NCBI GenBank assembly: GCA_964508055.1 | Contig: CAZDRI010000005.1 | Coordinates: 9,129-73,128 of the forward strand | DNA: 64,000 nt | Source of the DNA: CAZDRI01 sp964508055 | GTDB taxonomy: Bacteria > Pseudomonadota > Gammaproteobacteria > PS1 > Pseudothioglobaceae | Direction of reading: 5' to 3' | Shown: in pieces, positions 34,103-42,696 of the stretch | How the letters are laid out: the number at the start of each line of letters is the position of its first letter | Position numbering within the stretch: the first letter of the stretch is position 1 | Notes under the pieces: generated by a model | What the model was told of the DNA's origin: nothing | What the model saw: only the letters and a program-made list of their open reading frames with translations | The model's database searches: none | Program-made: the position numbers and the translations under genes

Positions 34103-36393
34103 TTACTTTTCCTTTTAATTTTATTTATTAAAATAAGCATAGCTGGCAATAGAGTGAAGTCCAAAATTAATGCACAAGCTATGGTAAGAGCCATTAATAG
34201 CCCTGTTTGTTGGTTTACTAAAAAGCTTGATTGCGATAACACAAAAAATCCAGCTATTAATACTAATGTTGTTACTAATAAAGCCACACCAACAGTAGTA
34301 AATGCATAATGCACCGCTTGAATATTGTCCATATTCTTATGACGAATACCATGTAGATATTTATTTAAAAAATAAACAGTATCATCAACAATCACTCCAA
34401 TAGCTATGGCGAATACTACTGATACAGCCATACCAACTCTACCATAAGTTAAAGCCCAAACGCCTAAAGCTAACGCTGCTGGCAATAAGTTTGGAATAAG
34501 TGATAGAAAACCTATCTTAATACTTCTCAAAGCAACAATTAATATAAGTGAAATCAATATTAAAGCTATGCTAGAGCCAAACAGCATACTTTCAATATTA
34601 CGTTTAGATATATGAGCAAACATAATTCCCGTGCTAATACCTTTAGCATGCATTGCTTTATATGCATTATCTGTAAGCCATTTTTCAACTCGTTTATTAA
34701 ATATAAGAGTTTCTTTAGTAGCTAGATTTTTAAGTATAAGCCCAACTTTTACAGCAGATTTATCAACATTTATTTGATTATTAATATCAAGGCCATAAGG
34801 CAGTGACATTTCATAAAGTAATAAGTATTGTGCATTTAACTCTTGCTTATCTGGGATTTTATAAAAGCTATCATCGTCAGCATGCATACTTTTATTTAAC
34901 CTTTTAAAGATGTCAGTAATAATATTTACATGCACAACTTCATCTTGTGCTATAAGCCAATCTTTAAATTTTGCTAAAGTTTTTAGAAATTTAACTTGAT
35001 TGATACCTTGTGAGGCACCAGATTCTACAGAATAAGAAATCCTATTTATTCCAGATATATTCTCAATGGTATATTCAGTATCACTTCTAAACTTTATACT
35101 TTTATCAAAATATTCTACAAAATTATCGTTAAGTTCAATTTTTACAATAAAAGCTATAAAAAACAATGCAGCAGAAAAGCTGATTAAAAAAACTTTTTTA
35201 TGGTTACTAGTAAGCCAAACACTATATTTTTCAATCAAATTATGTTTATGCTCAGTTATTTTTTTTACTTTAAAAGGCATGATATAAGCTAATGCTGGGA
35301 CTATAGTTATAGTAAATAAAAAAGCTAAAATAACCCCTATTGCAGCAATATTACCAAGGTCGTGAAAAGGGGGGGCATCACTAAAATTCATAGTGAAAAA
35401 TCCTATTGCGGTAGTAAGTGAGGTAAGAAAAATAGGAATAAAATTAATTTTAAAGCTATTTTTAATCGCATTAATTTTATCTTCCCCCATACGCATAAGT
35501 CCTAAAAAAGTTACGAAAAAATGCACACTATCAGCAACAGCTAAGGTCATAATAATAGTAGGTGCTGAAGCGGACGGAGGGGTTATAACTATACCTAGCA
35601 TACCAGCCACACCCATAGCAGAAGCTATAGATAAACTCATAAGTATAAAAATAACAAATACTGCACTTACATTTCTTAGTAAATAGTATAAAAATGCAAT
35701 AATAACTAAATACATAAACGGTATTAAGGTTTTAATATCATTTTGACTTGATTCATTAAATGCATTATTTAACATTACAATACCTGTAAGGCGGACTTCA
35801 AAATCAGGATATTTTTTTAAAAACCTATCAATTAAATCTCGCACAAATTTAACAGTTTCAGGCACTTCTTTAGCTGTTTTTTGGGGGAATTCAGCTGTTA
35901 TGTTGATAGCTGTTACACTCCCATCTTTATTTATTAATAAATTCACAAGTTGGGGTTCTTTTAGTGCTATTTTTTTAGCATAAGATATTTGCTTGTCAGA
36001 AAAATTATCAGCTTGTATAACTAAATCTTCTACTATTAAATCATCATCTTCTGCTCTAATATGTTGGAAATTAGTAATAGAATCTACTCTAGTAGAATAT
36101 GGTATTTGCCAAGATTCATTAGTCAGCCATTCTACAGCGGATAAGTTTTTTCTAGTAAAAACATTTGAATTTTTAGGGCTAAGAACAATTAAAGCATTAT
36201 CTTCTTTATTATAAGTATTTTGAAAAGCATCAAAAGCTAAAAGCTCTGGATTATCTTCGCCAAAAAACACTCGGAAATTAGTATCTAATTTTAAAAATCT
36301 AACACCACTAATAAAAAATAAGGATAAAGCTACTATTATAAAAATTATTAAATAACGCCTCTTTAAAATAAGATTTATATAGTTTTCAAACAT
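34099..36393 (-). CDS. MMPL/RND-family exporter
   Basis: Polytopic inner-membrane pump of 764 residues with twelve spans in two halves. Each half has one span, a large periplasmic loop, then five spans; the second begins near VFLISFSAALFFIAFIVKI. Conserved MMPL features include VADSVHFFVTFLG and SVVFAIAIGVIVDDTVYFLNKY (in part), with the acidic residues of the proton path in the 4th and 10th spans. Such exporters act with a LolA-like periplasmic protein, which is the next gene (ATGA overlap). The substrate is unknown; hopanoids or other lipids are known for relatives. First gene of the leftward trio, divergent from prmA. Confidence 0.85.
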   Translation of the reverse strand: MFENYINLILKRRYLIIFIIVALSLFFISGVRFLKLDTNFRVFFGEDNPELLAFDAFQNTYNKEDNALIVLSPKNSNVFTRKNLSAVEWLTNESWQIPYSTRVDSITNFQHIRAEDDDLIVEDLVIQADNFSDKQISYAKKIALKEPQLVNLLINKDGSVTAINITAEFPQKTAKEVPETVKFVRDLIDRFLKKYPDFEVRLTGIVMLNNAFNESSQNDIKTLIPFMYLVIIAFLYYLLRNVSAVFVIFILMSLSIASAMGVAGMLGIVITPPSASAPTIIMTLAVADSVHFFVTFLGLMRMGEDKINAIKNSFKINFIPIFLTSLTTAIGFFTMNFSDAPPFHDLGNIAAIGVILAFLFTITIVPALAYIMPFKVKKITEHKHNLIEKYSVWLTSNHKKVFLISFSAALFFIAFIVKIELNDNFVEYFDKSIKFRSDTEYTIENISGINRISYSVESGASQGINQVKFLKTLAKFKDWLIAQDEVVHVNIITDIFKRLNKSMHADDDSFYKIPDKQELNAQYLLLYEMSLPYGLDINNQINVDKSAVKVGLILKNLATKETLIFNKRVEKWLTDNAYKAMHAKGISTGIMFAHISKRNIESMLFGSSIALILISLILIVALRSIKIGFLSLIPNLLPAALALGVWALTYGRVGMAVSVVFAIAIGVIVDDTVYFLNKYLHGIRHKNMDNIQAVHYAFTTVGVALLVTTLVLIAGFFVLSQSSFLVNQQTGLLMALTIACALILDFTLLPAMLILINKIKRKSK

Positions 36394-36439
36394 ATTGATA
36401 TAGTAGGATAATATACATATCTTAATTATATATTTATTT

Positions 36440-37312
36440 ATGCATTTAGAACTTAAATTTAATACAAATAATGATAAAGTAGTCTTAATATCTCAAGTGC
36501 TAACTTTATTGGATGCAAAGTCCATTTGTTATACTGATAATTCTAACAAACCAATTTTAGAACCCAAATTAAATACAACGCCATTTTGGGATTTTGTAAC
36601 AATAAGAGTACTTTTTGCAATAAATATTGATATTACTAAGATTAAATTATTACTAAAAAAAGAATTTGCTATAGATGAGTTTGAGATTAAAACTATTGCT
36701 GATGAAAACTGGGAAGACTCTTATAAAAAGCATTTTAAGATAACAAATTTTAATAATAAGCTTATGCTTATACCTCTGTGGGAAAAAAGTAAAAATCTAA
36801 ACATACCAAAAGGAGCAAAAATAGTATATTTAGACCCAGGCCTTGCTTTTGGGTCAGGCACTCATCAAACTACAAGATTATGCCTTGAGTATTTAGCTAA
36901 ATACCCACCTCAAGATATAACAGTTATTGATTATGGTTCAGGTTCTGGAATTTTAGCAATTAGTGCTTCTAAGTTGGGAGCTAAAAAAGTCATTGCTATT
37001 GATTATGACCCTCAGGCATTAATAGCAAGTAATAATAATGCTAATATAAATAATGTTGATATTATTGTTTTAAATTCAGAAAAAAGCACAAATTATAAAT
37101 GTAATTTACTTATTGCTAATATTTTAACTAATACCATAATATCTTTAAAAGCTAGGTTTTTAAAGTTATTAAAACCTAAGTCAAAAATTTTACTCACGGG
37201 GATTTTAAGAGAGCAAAAAGAACTAATTAAAAACACTTATAATAATTATTTTGATTTTAATTATGAAAAAACTAAGGATGAATGGTGTTTGTTAGTTGGA
37301 GAAAGAAAATGA
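36440..37312 (+). CDS. prmA: Ribosomal protein L11 methyltransferase
   Basis: SAM-dependent enzyme that trimethylates ribosomal protein L11. 290 residues. N-terminal L11-binding domain (HLELKFNTNND ... EDSYKKHFKI), then LDPGLAFGSGTHQTTRLCLE at about 131-150, and the SAM motif VIDYGSGSGILAI at 162-174 with the ANILTNTI motif after it. All family markers are present. No clear ribosome site is visible. It stands alone, with an IS remnant just downstream. Confidence 0.93.
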   Translation: MHLELKFNTNNDKVVLISQVLTLLDAKSICYTDNSNKPILEPKLNTTPFWDFVTIRVLFAINIDITKIKLLLKKEFAIDEFEIKTIADENWEDSYKKHFKITNFNNKLMLIPLWEKSKNLNIPKGAKIVYLDPGLAFGSGTHQTTRLCLEYLAKYPPQDITVIDYGSGSGILAISASKLGAKKVIAIDYDPQALIASNNNANINNVDIIVLNSEKSTNYKCNLLIANILTNTIISLKARFLKLLKPKSKILLTGILREQKELIKNTYNNYFDFNYEKTKDEWCLLVGERK

Positions 37313-37361
37313 AATATTATTATAAGAATATACACATAGATTTTAAATTTGAGTAAAGTAT

Positions 37362-37472
37362 AGAAGTGCTATAGAAGCAGAGATTGGACATATGAAAAAT
37401 GATGGTAGGCTTAATAGAAATTATCTTAAAGGTAAAGTTAGAGATGTGTTAAATCTAATATTTTATGATTAA
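37362..37472 (+). pseudogene. IS5-family transposase C-terminal fragment
   Basis: 36 codons read RSAIEAEIGHMKNDGRLNRN then YLKGKVRDVLN and a TAA. This is the C-terminal region of an IS5-group DDE transposase (RxxIExxIGHxKxDxRLxRNYLKG), including the catalytic Glu. It differs from the GHLKSDFRLSRNFLKG type at 21-22 kb, so it comes from a second IS. The rest of the element is gone. It fills the 186-base gap between prmA and the PP-loop gene. Confidence 0.8.
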
Positions 37473-37498
37473 TTCAGGTTTGAACTAAATAATAAAAA

Positions 37499-38539
37499 AT
37501 GATTAATAAACATAAAGCAGTATCCTTAATTTCTGGCGGTCTTGATTCGCTACTTAGTTCTAAGCTTATTTTGGATGAAGGGGTACATGTAGAGGGTATT
37601 AATTTTTTTACTGGTTTTTGTGTAGAGGGGCACACTCACGCCATTCGCAAAAAACACCGAACTAAACCAAAACGCAATAATGCGCTTTGGGTAGCACAGC
37701 AACTTGGTATTAAATTACACATTATTGATGTTATTGAAGAATATAAAGAAGTGCTTTTAAATCCAAAATATGGCTATGGTAAAAATATGAATCCATGCCT
37801 TGACTGTAAAGCATTTATGGTTAAGAAAGCCTATGAGTGGATGCAAAATAATAATTTTGACTTTATTATAACTGGAGAAGTTGTAGGACAAAGACCAATG
37901 AGTCAAAGAAAAGATACTATGCCAGTAGTGCAAAGAGAGTCAAATGCTAATGATTTATTACTTAGACCTTTATGTGCCAAACACCTGCCTCCTACTAAAC
38001 CAGAATTAGAAGGCTGGGTTAATAGGGATAAATTATTAGATTTTAGTGGTAGAAATCGCAAACCACAAATGGCTTTAGCTAAAAAATATGGTTTTAAGGA
38101 CTATGCTTCTCCTGCTGGCGGTTGTTGTTTTTTAACTGATGCTCAATATTCAAATAAATTAGTTGACTTATGGAAGGCATCAGGCAGTAGAGATTATGAA
38201 CTTGATGACCTTATATTATTAAAAATAGGCAGACATATTAGACCTAATAATAATTTTAAAATAATTGTTGCTAGAGAGGAAGGAGAAGTAAACTTTTTAA
38301 AAGGTTATAGAAATAAATTTATCCACCTATATCCCATAAGCTGTAAAGGACCTCTTGCCTTAATAGATGGTAAGCCAACAAAAGATGATATTGAATTAGC
38401 AAGTAGAATTGTCGCAAGATATAGCAAAGATAAAAACAAAGATAATGTGATAATTGAGGTTAAAAATAAAAATAACACTAAGAAATTAAATGTAAAGCCT
38501 ATGATAGCTACTGAAATACAAATTAATTGGTATATCTAG
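37499..38539 (+). CDS. PP-loop ATPase with C-terminal NFACT-R-like domain (ThiI/MnmA-related)
   Basis: 346 residues. The N-terminal PP-loop (SGGLDS, residues 12-17) and CLDCKAFMVKKA resemble the ATP-pyrophosphatase core of ThiI and MnmA thiolation enzymes. FIITGEVVGQRPMSQ, PAGGCCFLTD and the C-terminal HIRPNNNFKIIVAREEGEVNFL, GPLALIDGKPT match a group found in anaerobes and sulfur-metabolising bacteria and fused to an NFACT-R-like domain. It probably transfers sulfur to tRNA or another acceptor. Conserved Cys pairs (CLDC, GGCC) could carry the sulfur or a metal. The exact substrate is unknown. Single gene, no clear operon partner. Confidence 0.75.
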   Translation: MINKHKAVSLISGGLDSLLSSKLILDEGVHVEGINFFTGFCVEGHTHAIRKKHRTKPKRNNALWVAQQLGIKLHIIDVIEEYKEVLLNPKYGYGKNMNPCLDCKAFMVKKAYEWMQNNNFDFIITGEVVGQRPMSQRKDTMPVVQRESNANDLLLRPLCAKHLPPTKPELEGWVNRDKLLDFSGRNRKPQMALAKKYGFKDYASPAGGCCFLTDAQYSNKLVDLWKASGSRDYELDDLILLKIGRHIRPNNNFKIIVAREEGEVNFLKGYRNKFIHLYPISCKGPLALIDGKPTKDDIELASRIVARYSKDKNKDNVIIEVKNKNNTKKLNVKPMIATEIQINWYI

Positions 38540-38583
38540 CCAATTCTAAATAAGAAATTTGTCACAAAGCAGTATTTTAAAAA

Positions 38584-41121
38584 TTATTTACAATTTATTC
38601 TGCATAATAATTCTAAATTGCAATGATAACAAGAATTATTATTTAATGGTTTAACCTCTGCATAACCTTTACTAAATAAGTCAGCTATTTTATTAAGGTT
38701 TTCATTCCACTCAATTATTTGTTTTTGCCATGAATTACTATTACAGCCTGGCTTTGTTTTTTTTGTTATTAAGCTTTCACTACTGCTAAAACCTGAGTAA
38801 TTAATATTATTAGATTTTATTTGAATATAGCCAACTGCATCTACTTTATTGCTGACTGCGTAAATAGCTAACTGTGGCTCTTTAATTAATTCTGAGCATA
38901 ATCCAGCTAATTCAACCTTCCCAGTTTTATAATCAAAAATTACTTTTTTAGCAAGTTTATTTTTATCTATTCTATCTAAGCGAATATTAAACTCTAATTT
39001 ACCAATTTTTACTTTTTGTGTTGCTTCTAAATCTACAACTTCAAAATAATCTCTCTCTTCTTCTTCTAATAAAAAGTTTATTAGTAGAGTTGTTAGCTTT
39101 TGTTTCTCTAATTCAGCAAACTCATCATTAAGCTCATATTTATTAAATATACTATCTATATGCTTGTTAACCATAAATTCTTTTTCATCTAAAGTCAATA
39201 ATTTTAGTTGGCTTTGGTTTTTAATTTCTTTATAAATTGCCTCTAATATTTTATGAGTAATTTTCCCTTTTTGAATTTTATCTAAGCCTATATTAGTTTC
39301 TTTGTATTCATCTATATCTAAACGCATAGCAAATCCTTTAAAAGGGCATAAGGCTTGATTTTTTAATATAGTAACGCCTCTTCTAACTTCGTTTTCTTTA
39401 ACCGCTGGGGCAGAGATATCTTTAGTTTTTGCTAATTTAATAGTCTTATACTCATTTAAATAACTGTCTTCAATATTAAAGATTTTATTTTCAAAATCTA
39501 TCATTTGAGATGCATTACATTCCCTTGCATTACTCAGTCTGCTATAGCTAAATGTAATATCTAGAGCTAAGTTCTGAAAATTAACTAAAGTTTTTTTAGC
39601 CTCAGAGTAAACTTCTGCATAATCACAGTGAGTAATAGCATATTTTTTTGCTGTATAAAAAGGAATAAATTTATAATTTTTTACAGGTTTTGGCAATGTT
39701 TCATTATTTAATCCCATTATCCATACTTTATCAAAATATAATCCCTCTGCCTCTAACTCACCTAAAATGTGTATTTTTGCGCCTTTATGGCTTGGCTGAA
39801 ATATAGTTTTTTGTAATAATTGTGCTAAATCATCTAAGGCTTGGTAAAAACTTGCTTTTTTAATAACTTTCCCAAACTTACTAAAATCTAAACTAAGCTC
39901 ATAATATTTTTTAATAAGTTGATATTGGCTTTTTGATAGTTCTTTATTATTACCCAAGAAAGAGCTTAAAATAATATTAAAAATATTGTGCCAGTGGCTA
40001 TGGTTTTTATCTCCCTTAAACATATTACTATCAGATATTTTTTTTAAAATATCTAAAAGCAAGTTACAATCTTGTGCTAATTTATTAAATATATCTTTAT
40101 CTATATATTTAGTCTCTAAAGTATTTAAATTATAACTAATGCTATTTCTTTCAAACTTCTCCTCTTCATAACCTTTGATAAAAGGTGATGTCAAAATTTT
40201 ATTTGCAAGCCCAATATCAATTTTGTTTTCATTAAATTGTTTAGTAAATAGCAGTATTGAATGAATATATTTGATAAGTGGGTAATTAAATAAAGGCATA
40301 CCCAAAGATATATTATATGGCTTTTGATGAGTTTCTAATAGGTTGTGTTCGTCAGTTATTAAAATATTATTAAGGTGGTAAGTTAAGGTATTTTTAATTT
40401 TTGCCAAATTTGGAACTACTACAGCTATCTCCGCATTTGGATTTTTTGTATGATTTTTTTTTGCCCATAAAGCTGCTGCTATGATTTCATCTTCTTCATT
40501 AGTAAAGCTTTTAGTTTTTATATCAGTATTTTTAACTTTAGGATTAATTAATTTATAATTTATTTTTCTTAAAAAAACCTCTTGCTCTGGAGTAAGTCTA
40601 TTAAAACCATAAATAAAAAATTTATTTTTTTTAAAATCTGTATTTTTTACTATTAAATCACTTAGGTTTAAATTATCAATATAGTTATTTGTTTTTAATA
40701 ATTTATTGTATTCTTTAAAGATTTTTATAAAATCTTTATTTAATTCTGCTGTTTTTATTTTAAAAGTTTTTTTCAACTTGTAAGTATTTTGCACTTCATC
40801 TAATAGTGCTGAGTTATAAGTAATATTAAGGTTTTTAAAGCATAGCTCCCATATTTTTTGTTGCTGGTTTTTATTAATGAGCTCTTTGTCTTTTGCTGCT
40901 AATTTTTGGTAACTATCAAACAAAAAATTATCCCAACTATAAACAGAAGGAAGTTGTAATAATTTATTTTTTTTATGTTTTATTTTTTGATAGCTGTTAT
41001 TAAAAGCTAATTGCTGACGATTATTTGCAACAATAATAATGCTATTGCCAGCTATCTCATTGCAAAATTCTGCTGTAATATTGACTCTCACAAGGTTTAT
41101 AATACACAATTTAAAAAACAT
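38584..41121 (-). CDS. AddB-like / PD-(D/E)XK DNA repair protein (probable DNA repair family)
   Basis: 845 residues, resembling the gammaproteobacterial 'probable DNA repair protein' family related to AddB. The N-terminal half is a helicase-like fold with decayed motifs. The C-terminal nuclease has GxxTHKILExI and RLDRIDKN with IFDYKTGK, the D-(E)-K core of PD-(D/E)XK enzymes. A Cys cluster near the C-terminus (C831, C834, C840, C844) with an earlier Cys could bind a 4Fe-4S cluster. Start uncertain: ATG 41121 leaves only 13 bases to hslV on the other strand; GTG at 41091 is an alternative. Divergent from hslV. An AddA-like partner is not in the window. Confidence 0.75.
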   Translation of the reverse strand: MFFKLCIINLVRVNITAEFCNEIAGNSIIIVANNRQQLAFNNSYQKIKHKKNKLLQLPSVYSWDNFLFDSYQKLAAKDKELINKNQQQKIWELCFKNLNITYNSALLDEVQNTYKLKKTFKIKTAELNKDFIKIFKEYNKLLKTNNYIDNLNLSDLIVKNTDFKKNKFFIYGFNRLTPEQEVFLRKINYKLINPKVKNTDIKTKSFTNEEDEIIAAALWAKKNHTKNPNAEIAVVVPNLAKIKNTLTYHLNNILITDEHNLLETHQKPYNISLGMPLFNYPLIKYIHSILLFTKQFNENKIDIGLANKILTSPFIKGYEEEKFERNSISYNLNTLETKYIDKDIFNKLAQDCNLLLDILKKISDSNMFKGDKNHSHWHNIFNIILSSFLGNNKELSKSQYQLIKKYYELSLDFSKFGKVIKKASFYQALDDLAQLLQKTIFQPSHKGAKIHILGELEAEGLYFDKVWIMGLNNETLPKPVKNYKFIPFYTAKKYAITHCDYAEVYSEAKKTLVNFQNLALDITFSYSRLSNARECNASQMIDFENKIFNIEDSYLNEYKTIKLAKTKDISAPAVKENEVRRGVTILKNQALCPFKGFAMRLDIDEYKETNIGLDKIQKGKITHKILEAIYKEIKNQSQLKLLTLDEKEFMVNKHIDSIFNKYELNDEFAELEKQKLTTLLINFLLEEEERDYFEVVDLEATQKVKIGKLEFNIRLDRIDKNKLAKKVIFDYKTGKVELAGLCSELIKEPQLAIYAVSNKVDAVGYIQIKSNNINYSGFSSSESLITKKTKPGCNSNSWQKQIIEWNENLNKIADLFSKGYAEVKPLNNNSCYHCNLELLCRINCK

Positions 41122-41134
41122 ATTATTTGAAATT

Positions 41135-41674
41135 ATGGAGCAATTTAGAGGAACTACAATCTTATCTGTAAGACAAAAAAATTTAGTAGTAATGGGAGGA
41201 GATGGACAGGTCTCTTTAGGAAATACTATTATGAAAGGAAACGCTAAAAAAGTAAGAAGACTATATCATAATGAAGTTTTAGCAGGTTTTGCGGGCGGCA
41301 CAGCAGATGCTTTTACATTATTTGAGAGATTTGAAGGCAAACTTGAAACTCATAATGGTCAACTTACTCGTGCTGCCGTTGAAATGGCTAAAGACTGGCG
41401 CACAGATAGAGCATTACGCCGCTTAGATGCTTTATTATTAGTAGCTGATAGCCAAACTTCTCTAATAATATCCGGTAATGGTGATGTTATTGAACCAGAA
41501 AACAGTATTATGGCTATAGGCTCAGGAGGGCATTTTGCCGAATCTGCAGCTAGAGCGTTATTTGATAATACGAAGTTAACTGCTAAAGATATTGTAATAA
41601 AAAGCCTTACTATTGCTGCTGATATTTGTGTCTACACTAACCATAACTTGATAATTGAAGAACTTAAAATTTAG
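41135..41674 (+). CDS. hslV: ATP-dependent protease subunit HslV
   Basis: Proteasome-like peptidase that pairs with the HslU ATPase. 179 residues from ATG 41135. A six-residue propeptide (MEQFRG) precedes TTILSVRQ, so the catalytic N-terminal Thr is Thr7. GGDGQVSLGNTIMKG and GFAGGTADAFTLFERFE are hallmark stretches. The frame is open further upstream, but those residues are not part of the family. hslU is not adjacent: the next gene runs the other way, so it must lie elsewhere or be missing. Confidence 0.93.
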   Translation: MEQFRGTTILSVRQKNLVVMGGDGQVSLGNTIMKGNAKKVRRLYHNEVLAGFAGGTADAFTLFERFEGKLETHNGQLTRAAVEMAKDWRTDRALRRLDALLLVADSQTSLIISGNGDVIEPENSIMAIGSGGHFAESAARALFDNTKLTAKDIVIKSLTIAADICVYTNHNLIIEELKI

Positions 41675-41685
41675 CTTTGTTACTA

Positions 41686-42696
41686 TTAAGTCCAAGAATA
41701 ATCTTCTAATAAATAGCAAAGACAATCTTGTGCAATAATCTTTTTTTCTGAAGTAATCATTGAAATAATATAAGTTTTATTAACATACACTTTATTATTT
41801 TTAATGCTAAAAATTTCATCTGCTATATCTTTACCCTTTTGGTTTAGAGCTATTAAAGGCTTAGTAACTTTTGTATGGGCAATAACTGTGTCCTTTTTTA
41901 TTTCACTAAAGTTTAATTTTTCAAAATTAAAATCAAAATATAGGTCAACATTTTCATTTATGCCAAAATCAAAACTTACCCCGTTGCTAACTTTAATAGT
42001 TGCAAATGTTTCTACTAATTGCAAATCATGCTCTGAAAATGTTTTTTTAGGAAAGTGATCTAAGTGTAATAAGCCATCAATTAATGACACAGCATGTTCA
42101 ATAGCAACTGTATTTCCCGGCTTACTACACTCTAAAATTACTGCTGGACAAATATTATCAAATGCCATAGTTGAAACACCTTTAGGCCATTTAAATGTAA
42201 TTGCAAAATGATTAAATAATGATGCTAAATACATATTATCTTTATTAACATTTGTAATACAAGAGTAATGAGGACTTATACCTGTATTATTATGAATATC
42301 AACAAATGCAAACAATCCATCTTTACTGACTGTATCAAAAGTTTCTTGCATTAATTTAGTAGTTGTATTTTCTTGCATTAAAGTGCTAGGCCATGCTCTG
42401 TTAAAATCAACTTGATTTTCAAGATAACGACAATTTTTTTCTGCAGCATTTACATTAGCAACCATTAGCCAAATTGGTCTTGGTAAATTATCAACATATT
42501 TTTTTAAAATATTTTGCATAATAATAAGACCACTATACTCATTGCCATGCAATAAGATTGATATAAATAAAGGCTCTGGTTTTGAGCCTTTTAGATATAT
42601 TAAAGATGGTTTTGGGAATATTTTTTTAATATTTTGAGATTTTATCTCAAAAAAGCCCTTAGGTAATTCTGTTAATAAATTTAAATTATTGCTCAT
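41686..42696 (-). CDS. M14-like zinc hydrolase (AstE/aspartoacylase family)
   Basis: 336 residues. Zinc ligands are visible: HGNE (H50, E53) and DIHNNTG (H135), with VDFNRAWP between, as in the succinylglutamate desuccinylase/aspartoacylase group. It is directly adjacent to the upstream GCS2-type ligase (zero-base gap), so the two are surely one operon. This pair is known from amidoligase/peptidase clusters, where the hydrolase trims or degrades the product made by the ligase. The natural substrate cannot be read from sequence. Confidence 0.78.
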   Translation of the reverse strand: MSNNLNLLTELPKGFFEIKSQNIKKIFPKPSLIYLKGSKPEPLFISILLHGNEYSGLIIMQNILKKYVDNLPRPIWLMVANVNAAEKNCRYLENQVDFNRAWPSTLMQENTTTKLMQETFDTVSKDGLFAFVDIHNNTGISPHYSCITNVNKDNMYLASLFNHFAITFKWPKGVSTMAFDNICPAVILECSKPGNTVAIEHAVSLIDGLLHLDHFPKKTFSEHDLQLVETFATIKVSNGVSFDFGINENVDLYFDFNFEKLNFSEIKKDTVIAHTKVTKPLIALNQKGKDIADEIFSIKNNKVYVNKTYIISMITSEKKIIAQDCLCYLLEDYSWT

